From the NCBI RefSeq assembly GCF_964275005.1, contig NC_092692.1, positions 12,820,764-12,884,763 on the forward strand: a stretch of 64,000 nt of DNA. Reading direction: 5' to 3'. A program made the position numbers and the translations under genes. The notes beneath the pieces were generated by a model. That model saw nothing but the letters and a program-made list of their open reading frames with translations, was not told where the DNA came from and did not search any database. The DNA is from Diadema setosum (Eukaryota; Echinodermata; Echinoidea; Diadematoida; Diadematidae). Positions 20,101-28,521 of this stretch are shown here, piece by piece. The first letter of the stretch is position 1; each line of letters starts with the position of its first letter.

Positions 20101-22691
20101 ATTGAGATGACCCATTAGAAGCTCTCATATTAAAATGAAGGTCTTCATTCAACTATAGCTCGGTCTGAAAGTGCCTTTAAAAATGTCAGAGGAAAAAATA
20201 TCACGGGTAATGATATCTCTTTCACCTCTGATATACTCAATATTTACACAAAACCTATGACATCTTTTTTTTTTTTTCCATAGATCTCTGAAATTTTTAC
20301 CTGGCGCTCATAACTAAATATCTCTTATCGTTTGAACATCTTCCCTGAAGCTATCATAACTTGAATGTGTTAACTTCACTGTTTATTATTACAATAAGAA
20401 ACATCGAAATCATCCATAGCCTGCAATATATGATTTCACATTCGTGCAGATGCTGGCACAGATATAAATTAGGACGTTGTACATCATACATTTTGTTCAC
20501 AAGAAAAAGGATGAGCCGGTAGTAAAAAAAAAAAAAAACCAAAACAAACTTTTAAAAGAGGACCAAACATTTCAACAATGGGATTAGTGAATATTTTATA
20601 TACAGACGTATGAATCCGAAACGTCTCAAATTTCGCAGATTGGGAGCCAGCTGCAGATGCAATATGTGCAGACTTGTACAAAGCATACAGTTTTAATACA
20701 GCGGCGAGAGCAATGAAGCATAGCTTTGCTTGGCCTTTTTTTTTTATCATATTTTATCTTATTTGTTTCTCCTTTTTTGCGCCGTTATCAAAGAAAGCCA
20801 ATGTAACTTTGCGACACGCACGCGATTGGGATAAAGAAATCTGACAAATAGCTTTTAACATAACCTACGCCTATCAATGTGACATTCTGAATTATCACGC
20901 TGATAAATCATTTGTGACCCTGCATCACAAAACGAACAAAAAGTCGCCAGACATATATTTATACTGAAGTTAAAAGAAACCAAAACCCAAAGAGAAATGT
21001 GGATTAAGTGAAAGCAGCAACATTAGTGGAACACATCAATGAAAGTTTGAAGAAAATCGGACAATCGATGCAATGGAACCGCTGGATGAGGAAACTACTA
21101 GAGATTATGACGTATTTACGGCGTAAATACTCAATTCTGAGTGATACACGCCATTAAAATAAAAAAAAAGTATATGTGGACAACAATATAAAGAAATATG
21201 AAGGGAATTCCACCAAAATACATTATTCACGAAAATTGCACATACCATCAATTTGATACTGACATATGTCTCAAGGGTAGCATTTCCCCTGCTTACTGAA
21301 AGCGGATAGTCAAGTGCTCTTTCATTATGCTAGAAAAGTGATTATTTTGTGGAATTCACTTTTATTTTCTTTATATTGTTGTCCACACATGACGTCATAA
21401 CCTCTAGTAGTCTCCTCATCCAGCGGTTCCAACAGCAAAATTTTAAAAATTCACAACTTTTGCATCGATTGCCGGATTTTCCTCGAACTTTCACTGTGTG
21501 TTGATACCAATGTTGCTGCTTTCACTAAATCCACATTTCTCTTTGTTTTTTGTTTAGGTTTCATTTAAGGGCAGATTCTGAAAGGGCAGGTTTTCATCTG
21601 TAAATAATGTATAACTCAATTCAAATTGACTCTACACACCTATCTTAGTATTGGAAAGAAAGCACACACTCTGGAAAAGTGGTCACTGAGAAAAGATGTT
21701 CTGAAGGATTTGGTCTATTTAAGCCCTTAATCTGCAAACCCCTGCTCTGTGCAATTAATGGGACAATAAAACAGGATCGATGTTAAACACCATAGCAACA
21801 ACAATAAAGGGGTTGTCAGATTAAGCTGACATTAAGTACATTTTTATTAGCACATCCTATTCATGACTAACACCAAATTTCAAAGTAGCAGCATTGTCTT
21901 TTCAAAAGTTATTAGACTTGAAAGTGAAGAGTGTGTAAAGGATTTTTAAGAAATGAAAAGGGGACTCTAAGACACACCTGATCACACTATTCTAAAAAAA
22001 AAAAAGTATTCTAGAGAAACTGCTGAAAATACAATATCCCATTCGTTTTATGATCCCAAACTTTAGAATAATGTAGATGAAGACTTGCTTTTTCAGAGAA
22101 TATAAAAAACTCAAGATTTACAGGTTGACCCATTTCTCCTATTTTGAGTCCTTTATACATAAAATCACACTTTTTATTGGTTTTGTGATGCACGGTAACA
22201 TGAAATTCCATCCGAGTGTTTACCTCTGAATATCTCCTCACCACGAGCCCACTATTACATGTATACTTTTTAAGCAAAGAGTGCAGACTACAAATACACC
22301 TGAATTACGATTGAATACAACAAGACCTCTTTCGTGTAGAATAAAAAGGAAAAATCAATTCTTTTGCGGATAGAACTGAATCAAGTGAGTGAAAATGGGG
22401 GGAAAGGAAAGAAAATGTAACAAAGATTTCCCACCTGGCATTCTCCGACAAACATTAACAGCGTGATTCTAATTACATATCATTTTTTCTGGTTAGCTCT
22501 GTCGAATTTTAACGACGTCTCTTGGTTGGGACTTGACCATTGACTCGCTCAATTTAAATGAGTGCCGGCTTATACCAGTAAACAAGAACAACTACAACAA
22601 AAAAGAAGTTATGCATACCTTTTGCAGCAGGGCCACCGAACACAGAAGCAATCAATGCTAGTAGAAGTCCGTGGTAGTATATTTTATCCAT
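2..22691 (-). CDS. Ig-TM-NACHT-LRR receptor gene (nine-exon model, 3' end outside window)
   Basis: Joined exons (minus strand): 22691-22619, 18431-18126, 16214-15873, 15461-15336, 11985-10448, 9774-9613, 7196-7002, 2306-2127, 175-2. They total 3096 nt, or 1032 codons without a stop. Predicted layout: signal peptide 1-24, V-like Ig 25-126, C1-like Ig 127-240, transmembrane helix about 245-267, NACHT region 283-795, LRR exons 796-1032. Every internal exon is bounded by AG and GT and all phases agree. NACHT-LRR proteins are innate sensors that oligomerise after ATP binding; Ig ectodomains bind extracellular or cell-surface ligands. The combination suggests a surface receptor that signals through a NACHT assembly; this is inference. 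The exons are seen directly; the join between the transmembrane and NACHT exons is the least certain, because the donor is weak. Introns hold many foldback elements and a LINE fragment. Confidence 0.65.
176..2126. other. Intron between LRR exons 8 and 9, low-complexity and repeat content
   Basis: Contains homopolymer stretches (G, C and A runs at 736-820), a short CAAT tract near 1330, and a dispersed repeat at about 1585-1765 (listed separately). No further LRR-like exon was recognised. Confidence 0.5.
1585..1765 (+). repeat. Dispersed repeat, copy 1
   Basis: Begins near GTGCATCACAAAACCAACAA and matches, at roughly 70% by eye, the reverse complement of 22020-22215. A short third piece is at about 20918-20950. 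The open frame across copy 1 gives a similar peptide to copy 2, but splice sites and a coding context are lacking, so it is treated as an old repeat. Confidence 0.6.
2127..2306 (-). CDS. Exon 8: LRR-type exon
   Basis: A 60-codon phase 0-0 exon, from TTTGCTTTCACAG to TGCCAG|GTGCGT. It encodes IETLTLFFHEL, an acidic/serine linker, WVCNMPHLSTLSLTCVHLPD and ends SRCQ. It is a clear sister of exon 7 by motif order. The L-x-x-L-x-L pattern is that of an LRR beta strand. Confidence 0.8.
2307..3598. other. Intron sequence without recognised gene
   Basis: Holds poly-G/poly-T runs at 2821-2856 and 3104-3118. Nothing else was identified before the inverted-repeat element that starts near 3599. Confidence 0.4.
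3599..6762. mobile_element. Composite element with terminal inverted repeats, carrying a LINE insertion
   Basis: The left end (TATCCTAGGTCTAAAATTCC) and the reverse complement of the right end (TATCCCAGGTCGAAATTCCA) match with few differences. The interior next to both ends is rich in TTCTGTTGGTTTCT-like motifs in both orientations, for example 3630-3960 and 6650-6720. Most of the middle is a CFDP2-like LINE fragment on the minus strand. The simplest reading is a non-autonomous DNA element interrupted by a LINE. It lies in the intron between LRR exons 7 and 8. Confidence 0.45.
4416..6640 (-). mobile_element. Degraded non-LTR retrotransposon, CFDP2-like endonuclease part
   Basis: Two minus-strand frames, 5560-5279 and 4916-4416, encode parts of the apurinic-type endonuclease and the region after it. 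Diagnostic pieces are RRTALVAKELSRYNIDVAAL followed by ETR, IHGVGLAIK, and later DYIIVRQGDLRDV and AECWTDHRLVRTTL. These match the family often annotated as craniofacial development protein 2-like in invertebrate genomes; it is RTE-related as far as can be judged by eye. Reverse transcriptase is missing and the frame is broken between the two parts, so the copy is dead. The 5' non-coding part reaches to about 6640, with a T/G-rich (TTTG)n tract at 6370-6420. Confidence 0.75.
7002..7196 (-). CDS. Exon 7: LRR-type exon
   Basis: A 65-codon phase 0-0 exon, from ATTCCACAG to TGTCAG|GTACGT. It encodes IKYLELSF, then an acidic linker, then WVCVMPHLSNFTLKCPYLSR and a tail ending KSCQ. Its layout matches exon 8 closely (WVC-MPHLS-L-C-L), showing that the two are duplicates. 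Together they form the probable ligand-sensing LRR end of the NLR. Confidence 0.8.
7197..9612. other. Intron between exons 6 and 7
   Basis: Contains a transposon-like element with inverted ends at 7624-8775 (listed) and G/C homopolymers near 9197-9290. No exon was recognised in the rest. Confidence 0.4.
7624..8775. mobile_element. Putative DNA transposon remnant with GGCGTCCACTA-type ends
   Basis: The left end CAGGCGTCCACTAGGGCGCG and the reverse complement of the right end (CTGACGTCCACTATATAGGG) share GACGTCCACTA / GGCGTCCACTA and then GGGCGCRGACAAG. Inside, palindromic TTCCTAGGA-type pieces lie at 8590-8650. A 90-codon frame at 7867-8139 is rich in lysine but has no recognised domain. Such ends resemble PIF/Harbinger elements, but no transposase is visible and no target duplication was fixed. 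Confidence 0.4.
9613..9774 (-). CDS. Exon 6: LRR-type exon
   Basis: A 54-codon phase 0-0 exon with acceptor TTCCCATTACAG and donor TGTCAG|GTAAGA. It encodes SLKLHKVTCG and LVLRKVSICH segments, compatible with degenerate leucine-rich repeats, and ends in TCQ like the following LRR exons. It directly follows the NACHT exon, whose donor is also phase 0. The repeat is weak on its own; the call rests on splice sites, phase and the shared C-terminal CQ. Confidence 0.7.
9775..10447. other. Intron between NACHT exon and first LRR exon
   Basis: AT-rich sequence with a poly-A run at 10229-10251. No repeat family or exon was recognised. Confidence 0.4.
10448..11985 (-). CDS. Exon 5: NACHT NTPase region
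   Basis: A 1538-nt exon entering in phase 1 and leaving in phase 0 (GTG|GTGAGT). It starts with a linker (LKWEQVQQCKEELMEFYR) and an IYTNLSL segment typical of the region before NACHT in invertebrate NLRs. Walker A is GEGGVGKTT (model residues 367-375), Walker B LLVFDGFDE (441-449), and the sensor segment VIVTTRP. The end carries FPHKLFQEYIAG, the conserved helical motif after the winged-helix part of NLRs. All catalytic residues expected for ATP binding are present. The acceptor is a tandem AAGCAG, which keeps frame with either AG. No CARD, DEATH or pyrin domain is encoded in this exon. Confidence 0.92.
13300..13345. repeat. (AT)n microsatellite
   Basis: Continuous AT dinucleotides over about 45 bases. 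Confidence 0.9.
13434..14370. mobile_element. Outer palindromic (foldback) element, interrupted by an inner element
   Basis: The left arm (about 13434-13515 plus 14083-14166) and the right arm (about 14212-14370, reverse complement) match along their whole length, beginning GGGGATAGCTAGTAACTGAT / GGGGATGGCTAGTAACTGAT. Flanks are TTAA-like on both sides. The left arm is split by an inner element at 13516-14078; the right arm keeps the uninterrupted version. Confidence 0.75.
13516..14078. mobile_element. Inner palindromic element with TTAA target duplication (AGGGAACGC family)
   Basis: Terminal inverted repeats of about 190 bp, roughly 90% alike, beginning AGGGAACGCAAACCC. TTAA flanks at 13512-13515 and 14079-14082. 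The empty site is visible in the other arm of the host palindrome, where ATTCATTTAAGAGTACAT runs unbroken. TTAA duplication is typical of piggyBac-type transposition, so this is a likely non-autonomous piggyBac-type element; no transposase is present. A relative lies at 20974-21564 and a more distant one near 56030-56600. Confidence 0.8.
15238..15243 (-). terminator. Candidate poly(A) signal (AATAAA) after the short-tail stop
   Basis: A canonical AATAAA hexamer on the minus strand lies downstream of the stop at 15292. The hexamer is expected often by chance in such AT-rich sequence, so it only has weight together with the weak exon 4 donor. Confidence 0.3.
15292..15335 (-). CDS. Possible alternative short cytoplasmic tail by read-through of exon 4
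   Basis: Without splicing at 15335, the transmembrane frame continues as GADILFFPTYQSHK and then TGA. An AATAAA signal follows about 49 bases later. This would give an Ig receptor with a short tail and no NACHT part. It is either an alternative product, the true end of a separate Ig gene, or chance in AT-rich intron sequence. Confidence 0.35.
15336..15461 (-). CDS. Exon 4: transmembrane segment
   Basis: This 126-nt exon encodes KPDN, then about 23 hydrophobic residues (LGLIIGLLVGVPVVIVILVL), then KYMQRYHPDYLPQK. The basic residues after the helix fit a type I orientation with the C terminus in the cytoplasm. The acceptor is AAACTTTAG|G in phase 1. The donor would be AAAAAG|GTGCTG, also phase 1, but it matches the consensus poorly beyond AAG|GT. 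If it is not used, translation continues 14 residues into the intron and stops at 15294-15292. Confidence 0.75.
15462..15872. other. Short intron between C1-like Ig and TM exons
   Basis: About 410 bases of AT-rich sequence with no recognised repeat. Confidence 0.5.
15873..16214 (-). CDS. Exon 3: C1-like immunoglobulin domain
   Basis: This 342-nt phase 1-1 exon begins with a cysteine-containing linker (EECVDKSQ) and then an Ig domain. The motif LTCVVSGFKPNISMLW is the C-x-V-x-G-F-x-P pattern of C1-type domains, and the second cysteine is in TFICVAT. Sequons NLT, NIS and NGT are present. The acceptor is TTTCCCTAG and the donor CAG|GTTTCG. It sits between the V-like exon and the transmembrane exon in the same strand and phase. 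C1-like character is unusual outside jawed vertebrates, so the class is tentative; it may be a C2 or I-set domain that happens to carry the motif. Confidence 0.8.
17072..17125. repeat. (AAT)n microsatellite
   Basis: About 18 AAT units. The poly-asparagine frame across it is an artefact. Confidence 0.9.
17222..17485. repeat. Degenerate inverted-repeat segment
   Basis: Repeated CCCACGAGTTCGACACT-like motifs on the left and their reverse complements (TGTCGAACTCGTGACGTATA) on the right. It looks like a decayed foldback element with short internal repeats. Confidence 0.5.
18126..18431 (-). CDS. Exon 2: V-like immunoglobulin domain
   Basis: This 306-nt phase 1-1 exon is the classic format for one Ig domain. 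The first conserved cysteine lies in IRLQCDF, the core tryptophan in VGVVWFKE, and the second cysteine in the motif DEGRYCC, the usual D-x-G-x-Y-x-C of V and I sets. The extra adjacent cysteine in that motif is unusual. N-glycosylation sequons are present (NFS, NST). The acceptor is CGTCTAG and the donor GTAAGT is near-perfect. The domain is predicted to be the membrane-distal ligand-binding part of the receptor. Confidence 0.85.
18606..19385. repeat. Element with about 158-bp tandem units carrying TGACCTTTGACCT motifs
   Basis: Bounded by GTCCCCGCCGAAC on the left and CCGGCGGGGAC on the right. Three to four units of about 157-159 bp follow one another; landmark TTGTACATT recurs at about 18852, 19010, 19168 and 19325. 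The first unit is more diverged. Each unit carries clustered TGACCT half sites. Similar CCCCGCCGAAC-bounded repeats are common in marine invertebrate genomes. Confidence 0.8.
20974..21564. mobile_element. Palindromic element, second copy of the inner TTAA family
   Basis: TTAA at 20970-20973 and 21565-21568. Arms contain GAGAAATGTGGATT and AAGCAGCAACATT as in 13516-14078, and the core GTTATGACGT near CTGGATGAGG. The ends are more diverged than in the other copy, suggesting an older insertion. Confidence 0.7.
22020..22215 (-). repeat. Dispersed repeat, copy 2
   Basis: Reverse-complement counterpart of 1585-1765, sharing GTGCATCACAAAACCAA and GAAATGGGTCAACC blocks. No coding support. Confidence 0.6.
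22619..22691 (-). CDS. Exon 1: signal peptide of the Ig-NACHT receptor
   Basis: It encodes MDKIYYHGLLLALIASVFGG followed by PAAK, a typical secretory signal with a hydrophobic core and small residues at the likely cleavage site. The start ATG (22691-22689) has G at -3 and G at +4, a good initiation context. The exon ends in phase 1 at AAAAG|GTATGC, matching the phase-1 acceptor of the next Ig exon. A TATA-like sequence lies about 31-39 bases upstream. It was too short to appear as a long open frame and was found by its splice donor. Confidence 0.75.
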
Positions 22692-22721
22692 GTCAATTAC
22701 TCAAATGCTATTAGTCATGCA

Positions 22722-22730
22722 GTTTATATA
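22722..22730 (-). promoter_or_regulatory. TATA-like box of the Ig-NACHT gene
   Basis: TATATAAAC on the minus strand, 31-39 bases before the start ATG. If used, the transcript start would be only a few bases before the ATG. The surrounding sequence is AT-rich, so chance is possible. Confidence 0.3.
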
Positions 22731-23338
22731 ATATAGTGGATAGACGTTTTGATCGTTGAGTCCAGCCTACCTGTCAAAATTATCACAGTTATCACAATTC
22801 TCAAAAAAGGGCAATAATAGAGCACATCCCATGCAACGCACCCTTTCGGGATCTTTTTGTAGAAAGACAATGCGGAAGTAGATGCGCGATCCCTCAAACC
22901 CGATATGTTTGTTATGATGATTATCGATATCTCCATATTTCGCAGATTATGTGACATAGAGCATGCTGTTGACACTGTTGTTTTTATAGCAGACATAGTA
23001 CAATGTTCAATGAGGGTTACATTTTTCCGTTTACTTGTTTATGAATATTGATTGTAATGTTCTTGATTCTCGAATATCCTTATCGACCCGAGTACTGTAT
23101 TCTTTTTAAAAGGCTGAGCTGAAATGCAGTTTAGTGTTGTAATCATATTTTTATGCAGTCGGAATAATTAATGTCTATCAAAGGGGTACCACTTCAACCG
23201 TTTCGATAATGTTATAAATTTACTATTCACTCGGGTTGTATATACCACTCCACATCGGTTCTATTCCTTCAAAGTTTAACCAAATGTACAATGATGCATC
23301 TGAGACATTTCATAGTAGTCATTTTGCGACACTAACCA

Positions 23339-23508
23339 GGGGGTGTTTCATAAAGCTGTTCGCAAAGTTACGAACGATTTAAGAACGACTGGTGATCAGT
23401 TCTGATGTGCCATACTTATCAGAATTTCAATAATTCTGCACAAGAATCGATCACCAGCCGTTCTTAAGTCGTTCGTAACTTTACGAACAGCTTTATGAAA
23501 CAGGACCC
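23339..23508. mobile_element. Short foldback element (TGTTTCATAAAGCTGTTCG ends)
   Basis: About 170 bp with terminal inverted repeats of about 58 bp differing at a few sites; both arms contain AAAGTTACGAACGA and CTGGTGATC. A small non-autonomous element. Confidence 0.8.
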
Positions 23509-23952
23509 AGGTCATCCGTGCCATCGCATACTGGGCTGCATCTTAGGCTATAACGCATGTTATTTTGACACGTAATTCGCACTGGCTTGATAGTTTCTGT
23601 CGATATTATCACTAATACCAAGAACATTATAGTATAAGTTATAATATAATTATGGCAGAATACAATGTCAATTGATATGAATATCATCTAAAGGAATTTG
23701 GAAGATATCTGTGCCGCGTATTATGTTAAAGTCACATAATAGGAAAACTATGAAACGTCTTTGTTATGATTTTATATTCAAAATAACTTTTAATTACTTC
23801 ATTATGGAAACATTTCTTCACAACCGACTGTTTTCAACTTTAATCTTATTCCGCAATCATTTTAATAACAATGCAAGTACACTATACATACTTGTATTAA
23901 AGTTCAAGTTCATTGGTTTTTCTCCATCTCAACGTAATCAATACAATTCCAT

Positions 23953-24271
23953 ATTCACGAAGGTGGTACAAATGAAACCATGGTTTAAACCATGGACAAA
24001 AACCATGGAGCGCCAAGTGTCGCACGGAATATTTCGATACGAAATTGGTCATTTCGTCGACAAATTGACCGTTTCGTTAACGAAATTATCATTTCGTGGA
24101 CGAAATGTTCATTTAGTTACAAAATATTATCATTTCGTTACAAAATAATCATTTCATCAACAAAATGACTGATTTCGTAGCGAAATATTCCATGCGACAC
24201 TTGGCGCTCCATGGTTTTTGTCCATGGTTTAAACCATGGTTTCATTTGTACCATCTTCGTGAATTCGGGCC
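23953..24271. mobile_element. Foldback element with ATTTCGT/ACGAAAT array, copy 1
   Basis: Ends read ATTCACGAAGGTGGTACAAA and its complement. Arms contain AAACCATGGTTTAAACCATG and GCGCCAAGTGTCGC. The core is a run of short ATTTCGTNNACGAAAT palindromes about 15-17 bases apart. A second copy is at 45667-45965. Confidence 0.8.
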
Positions 24272-25079
24272 AATGTGGATAAAACTAAGAAGATAATATT
24301 ATCAACAAAAGTAATACAAAGCAGGGTATCTTTTGATGAGGATAGACGAAGTGTCAAAGACATCGATTACTAGTATACTACTACTGTCGAATACACACTT
24401 GAACATCTTATTTTTTCTATCTTTCCAATCGAATGTTGTTGGGTTTTTCCAGTTGTAAGATGGTAATCGTATGAAAATGTATTAAAAAAAACAGCATCCG
24501 TATAACAGACCATAATGCAGTATGCAGTCACAACATGATAACCTGTAACTCTCTGTATACAAAAACGGCATTGAATGTATTGTAACAAATAGATCATATG
24601 ACAAGAGTGGACCCAGACTGGGTCTAATCTACGCATTCCGATCAGCCGTCTCTCTCTCTCTCTCTTTCTTTTAGTTCGAACTTATTAATGCAAATTATAC
24701 GTGGCAAACTTACCAAACAAACATCACGCAAAACTTGTTTTCTCAATTGGACTTGTCCGGGCAAGTAAAACACCTTAACTTTTGGTTGTCGCCAAACAAA
24801 TTGGCTGTGTTCTAACATGTCTGATGTGGACTATACGTGAAATGATTATGTGTGTAAAATCAAAGTCTTGGCATTATCAATTGTATATGTTGTGCACACT
24901 ATGTATACTTTGTGCTCAAGGCAAAGTCTCAACAGACATAGGTCATAATCCATCATGTCAAGGCAGCGTGCAATTAGCAGTATAGTAACCTTTGGTCTCA
25001 ACAATGTTCCATTACACAAACGCAGGACTTGCAGGAAATTTCCAAGAGTATTACTTCGCTCATGATTAAGCTGACTTAC

Positions 25080-25435
25080 AGCCACTGTTTACCATTGGGA
25101 GCAATGATTACAAAATATTCGAATTATCACATTGGATGCATATGTATCAGAAAACATACTTCCCTATATAGAAATTTGGAAATGAAGCCACATAAGGAGA
25201 TACATGTATGACTAGTATTTTCAATAAACCTGTAGGCGGTTTGTCCTAGAAACGATTTCAATAAAACAATTGTACATAGTTTGTATATTTAACAATACTT
25301 AACAGTACATACGGATTAACATTACTTTGGTCGTTTCTATTCCTATATCCTACATATTTTAACTATTTTGAATCACTAAAGCTGTGGGGTTTTTTTTTTT
25401 TGTTCATCTGCAAATGATTAATAGTGGTTTTAAAA
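25080..25435. mobile_element. TTTACC-type short element, decayed copy
   Basis: Shares an ordered set of blocks with 53459-53839 and 33865-34224, for example CACTGTTTACCATTGGGAGC, TTTCAATAAACC and CATCTGCAAATG at the far end. Ends and TTAA flanks are eroded. Confidence 0.55.
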
Positions 25436-28400
25436 CGTGTCATTGATTAGAAAGAATAGTACTAAATGTTCCGATGTGAGTATGCAACAGTAGACTCGGG
25501 CCCGAACGTATGAAAAAAAGAGCAGACAACGGTATGGATAAGATCAGTCAAAAAGAATGATTGTATATGATGTGGAGCCTTAACTATGAGATATACCCAT
25601 ATACCAGATAGAAAAAGCAAATGAACTACAAAGGGCGGCCGCCTAGAAGAGAATTAACTCAGGTATGGAATCATGATTAGTACTCTCATGTTGAATAAGG
25701 CACAGCGAAGATCAGAGTTCTGCATGAATAAAAAAAGTTTCCAGTATTGATGAGATTTGTGTTTTTCTTAAGCTTGATCATGGTCTTGTTATTTGAGAGA
25801 ATGAAAGAAGGTCATATTGGTGTTGTAACCCGTTAATACTCTGACAAGCACCGGACATGTTTCATTTCTTTTTTGTATTGCGAAAGAGGGCGAAGCGTTT
25901 TCTCCAGATAACGGAATGAAAATAATATCTACAAACCCTGCCCAAAAAGGCAATGCATAAATCTTCCCTCCGAATGTGATCAGAAGGTTTCGTTTGGCTC
26001 AGTGGCATGGTGATTGAAGTAGGCCTACTGGCAAGTGGAACGATGTGTACTAGACTGCCATGAGGGATTATCATCACACAAATTTTGAACTGCAGAGTGC
26101 AGACAGAGGACCAATGTAATTCCAGGAGCTAATACATACAACCTGTACTTGTACATTGTATACTTACTGACACTTGAGCATGCATACACGACATTGCATT
26201 ATTATGTCCACGAGCTCCAGCCCCGCCAATAGGTGTCGCCCTCCCCTAAAAGTTCCCAACGCTCCATTTTCCCCTTTCTATCTATTTTTATCTATTGCTA
26301 CCTGTCTCTTTCCTGAATCATATTTGCGAGCACATCTTCACATGTGTAAAAAAAAAAAAAATGCATTGGTCAACACAGCATTTAAACTTGAAAGATATAC
26401 CGGTACTAATAACAAAATCAAATTGAAGAGTTGAGTGAGGAGTAAAATCTGGACCTTTCAAAGACTCATCTCCTATTAATTTCACACTGTTTGCAATATT
26501 GCGAAACACAACAACATAGGGAAGGAGCGCCAACTCCTAACAAAGCACAATATAGTTTACGATTTTGATAACGATAAAAAAGAATGTATGTCAAGTTAAA
26601 GGTCAACATAAGGTCAAAGTTTGGTACAATTGTCAGGTAAAAAGACAAAACAAAACAAATATGTCAGCGACATGGTGCTCCGAATTTTGTGTATCGTTTT
26701 AATTATAAACATAAATAAAAACCTCGTGCTTCGAGCTATTACGAAAAAAAGCCTGACATTTTGAGCTATGCTGTGCTAAGAGAAGCCATTAATATCAGTA
26801 ATAAAGCATTAAAAAAGAAATTAAAAGGACCAAACAGATTGAATGTGTAACTTTTCCTACGTTGGCCAATATAAGTTGCGACGGTCAATCAATAACAAGC
26901 AATTGTATTCAACGAGCTTCGTTGTCGTATCTTTAATCTAATGAAGCATACTCTACATATTGTAAGCTTGAACTGCAACTTAAAATATTTAGCTATCAAA
27001 TTAAGCCATGGTTCATTCAATGGCCCACTGGGAAGCACAGGCCCAAACAACCAAAACTGAAAGAAAATGGTACTGTCATGACAAAAGAGTGCTGTTGTTG
27101 AAAGCAAGGAGGAGGAATATTAGTTTTTTATTAGGTTTTGGCGTTTTTTTTTTTTGTTTAATTTTGTTTTTGTTTTTGTTTTGTTGTGTGTGTGTGTGTG
27201 TGCGTGTATGTGTTTTACTTTCAACATTTACACTCCATTTATCTACAATATCGAGTTGCACAGCAGAGCCAAACGTAAATGCACGTTTGATTTGAAGTCT
27301 ACAGTTCAGTGAAAATCTTTGAAGGCGGAAAAGGTCTTAAGCCAGAATATTTTTCCTTTCGAATCCTCCCCCATCCTTCTTTGTTCGTATGGTGTCACAA
27401 AACATCGATTTGTACGAACCCTGCCCTCTGTTGTTTTAAATGGTCCAGCTCCCTCAACCGTACAGATCAACCGTTTCGTGAAGTCATCACATACAAGTCT
27501 AACAAATAAATCTCAGAATTCCCAAAGTCGCTGGTAGACCTGAGAGACTTTCAAATCAATTTCATTAAGTCTCTCATAAGTGTCCCTCATGAGCGGAAAG
27601 TCTCATAAGACTTTCAAGAAAAGGACACCTGTTCGGTTTTAAAACCCTACAACTTACGTGACTTGACCATAATACGGGGCTTCCAAAGTATATAAAAAGA
27701 AAAAAAAAATGATCCAACGAGTCACGAAAGGAATCAAGCGCACTGCTATATCCGTTCATGATATCAATTAATTGCTAGGGATAATGAGGCCCCTACAGTT
27801 GTACCTGAAATAGGTAATTAATATATAAAAACATATACACACGGAACAGAATAGGTCTATGGAATACAGACTGGTACAGTTCAGGAGGCTAGGTGACTAA
27901 TGGTCGGCATTTGATCTGCGTATTGAGGTCATTATGCTCATAACACTTCCAACTTGTTAAGAAAAAGGATCTCTTTTTGTCTAAGAGCCTCTTAGTTATT
28001 TTCAGTTCAGTTCAGTTCAGTTTTTATTTCTGCATTTCAAAATCAATACAAATCCACAAATCAACAAAATACTTACATAGTCATTTACACAGCTAATATT
28101 CGTAACGTTTGGATCTTACATACATTTTTTTTTTTCAAGAACGAATATCATATATGAAAGGAAGCAATAGGAAATGATAAAAATGAAATGCAGGGGACCA
28201 TCATCATAAGCTAAGCTTGACGAGGAAGATGGCCCCAGGTAAAGAGATACATAAAGAAAATCTTGCCACTCACTGAGTGGGGGGTAATTGTGCAAAGGGC
28301 ACAACGAAGAGATACATAAAGAAAATCTTGCCACTCACTGAGTGGGAAGTAAATTGTGCGAAGGGCGTGCGGTGCAGTGCGGTGTGCATTGTGTTGGGAT

Positions 28401-28521
28401 GAATCTTGGTTTGTACATTGAGTGTTATTTTGTGTATCAGTGTGATGAGGTGAATATTACTTCAGTTATGGCCGTGAACTCATTGTTTAGGGTGTTTGTT
28501 GACCAGGTGGTATGAATATTT

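Larger units (their letters stand above)
18432..22618. other. First intron of the Ig-NACHT gene
   Basis: Holds a tandem array inside a CCCCGCC-bounded element (18606-19385), a palindromic element (20974-21564) and an old dispersed repeat (22020-22215). The remainder shows nothing recognisable. Confidence 0.45.
22692..28000. other. Intergenic region upstream of the Ig-NACHT gene
   Basis: Contains three foldback elements (listed at 23339, 23953 and 25080), a CT-rich tract at 24650-24670 and a (GT)n tract at 27186-27203. No exon with supported splice sites was found. Confidence 0.45.

Noticed and set aside
23711-24148. 145-codon frame with a relative at 45788-46042
   Set aside because: The shared peptide is the translation of the foldback element's palindromic array, not a conserved gene.
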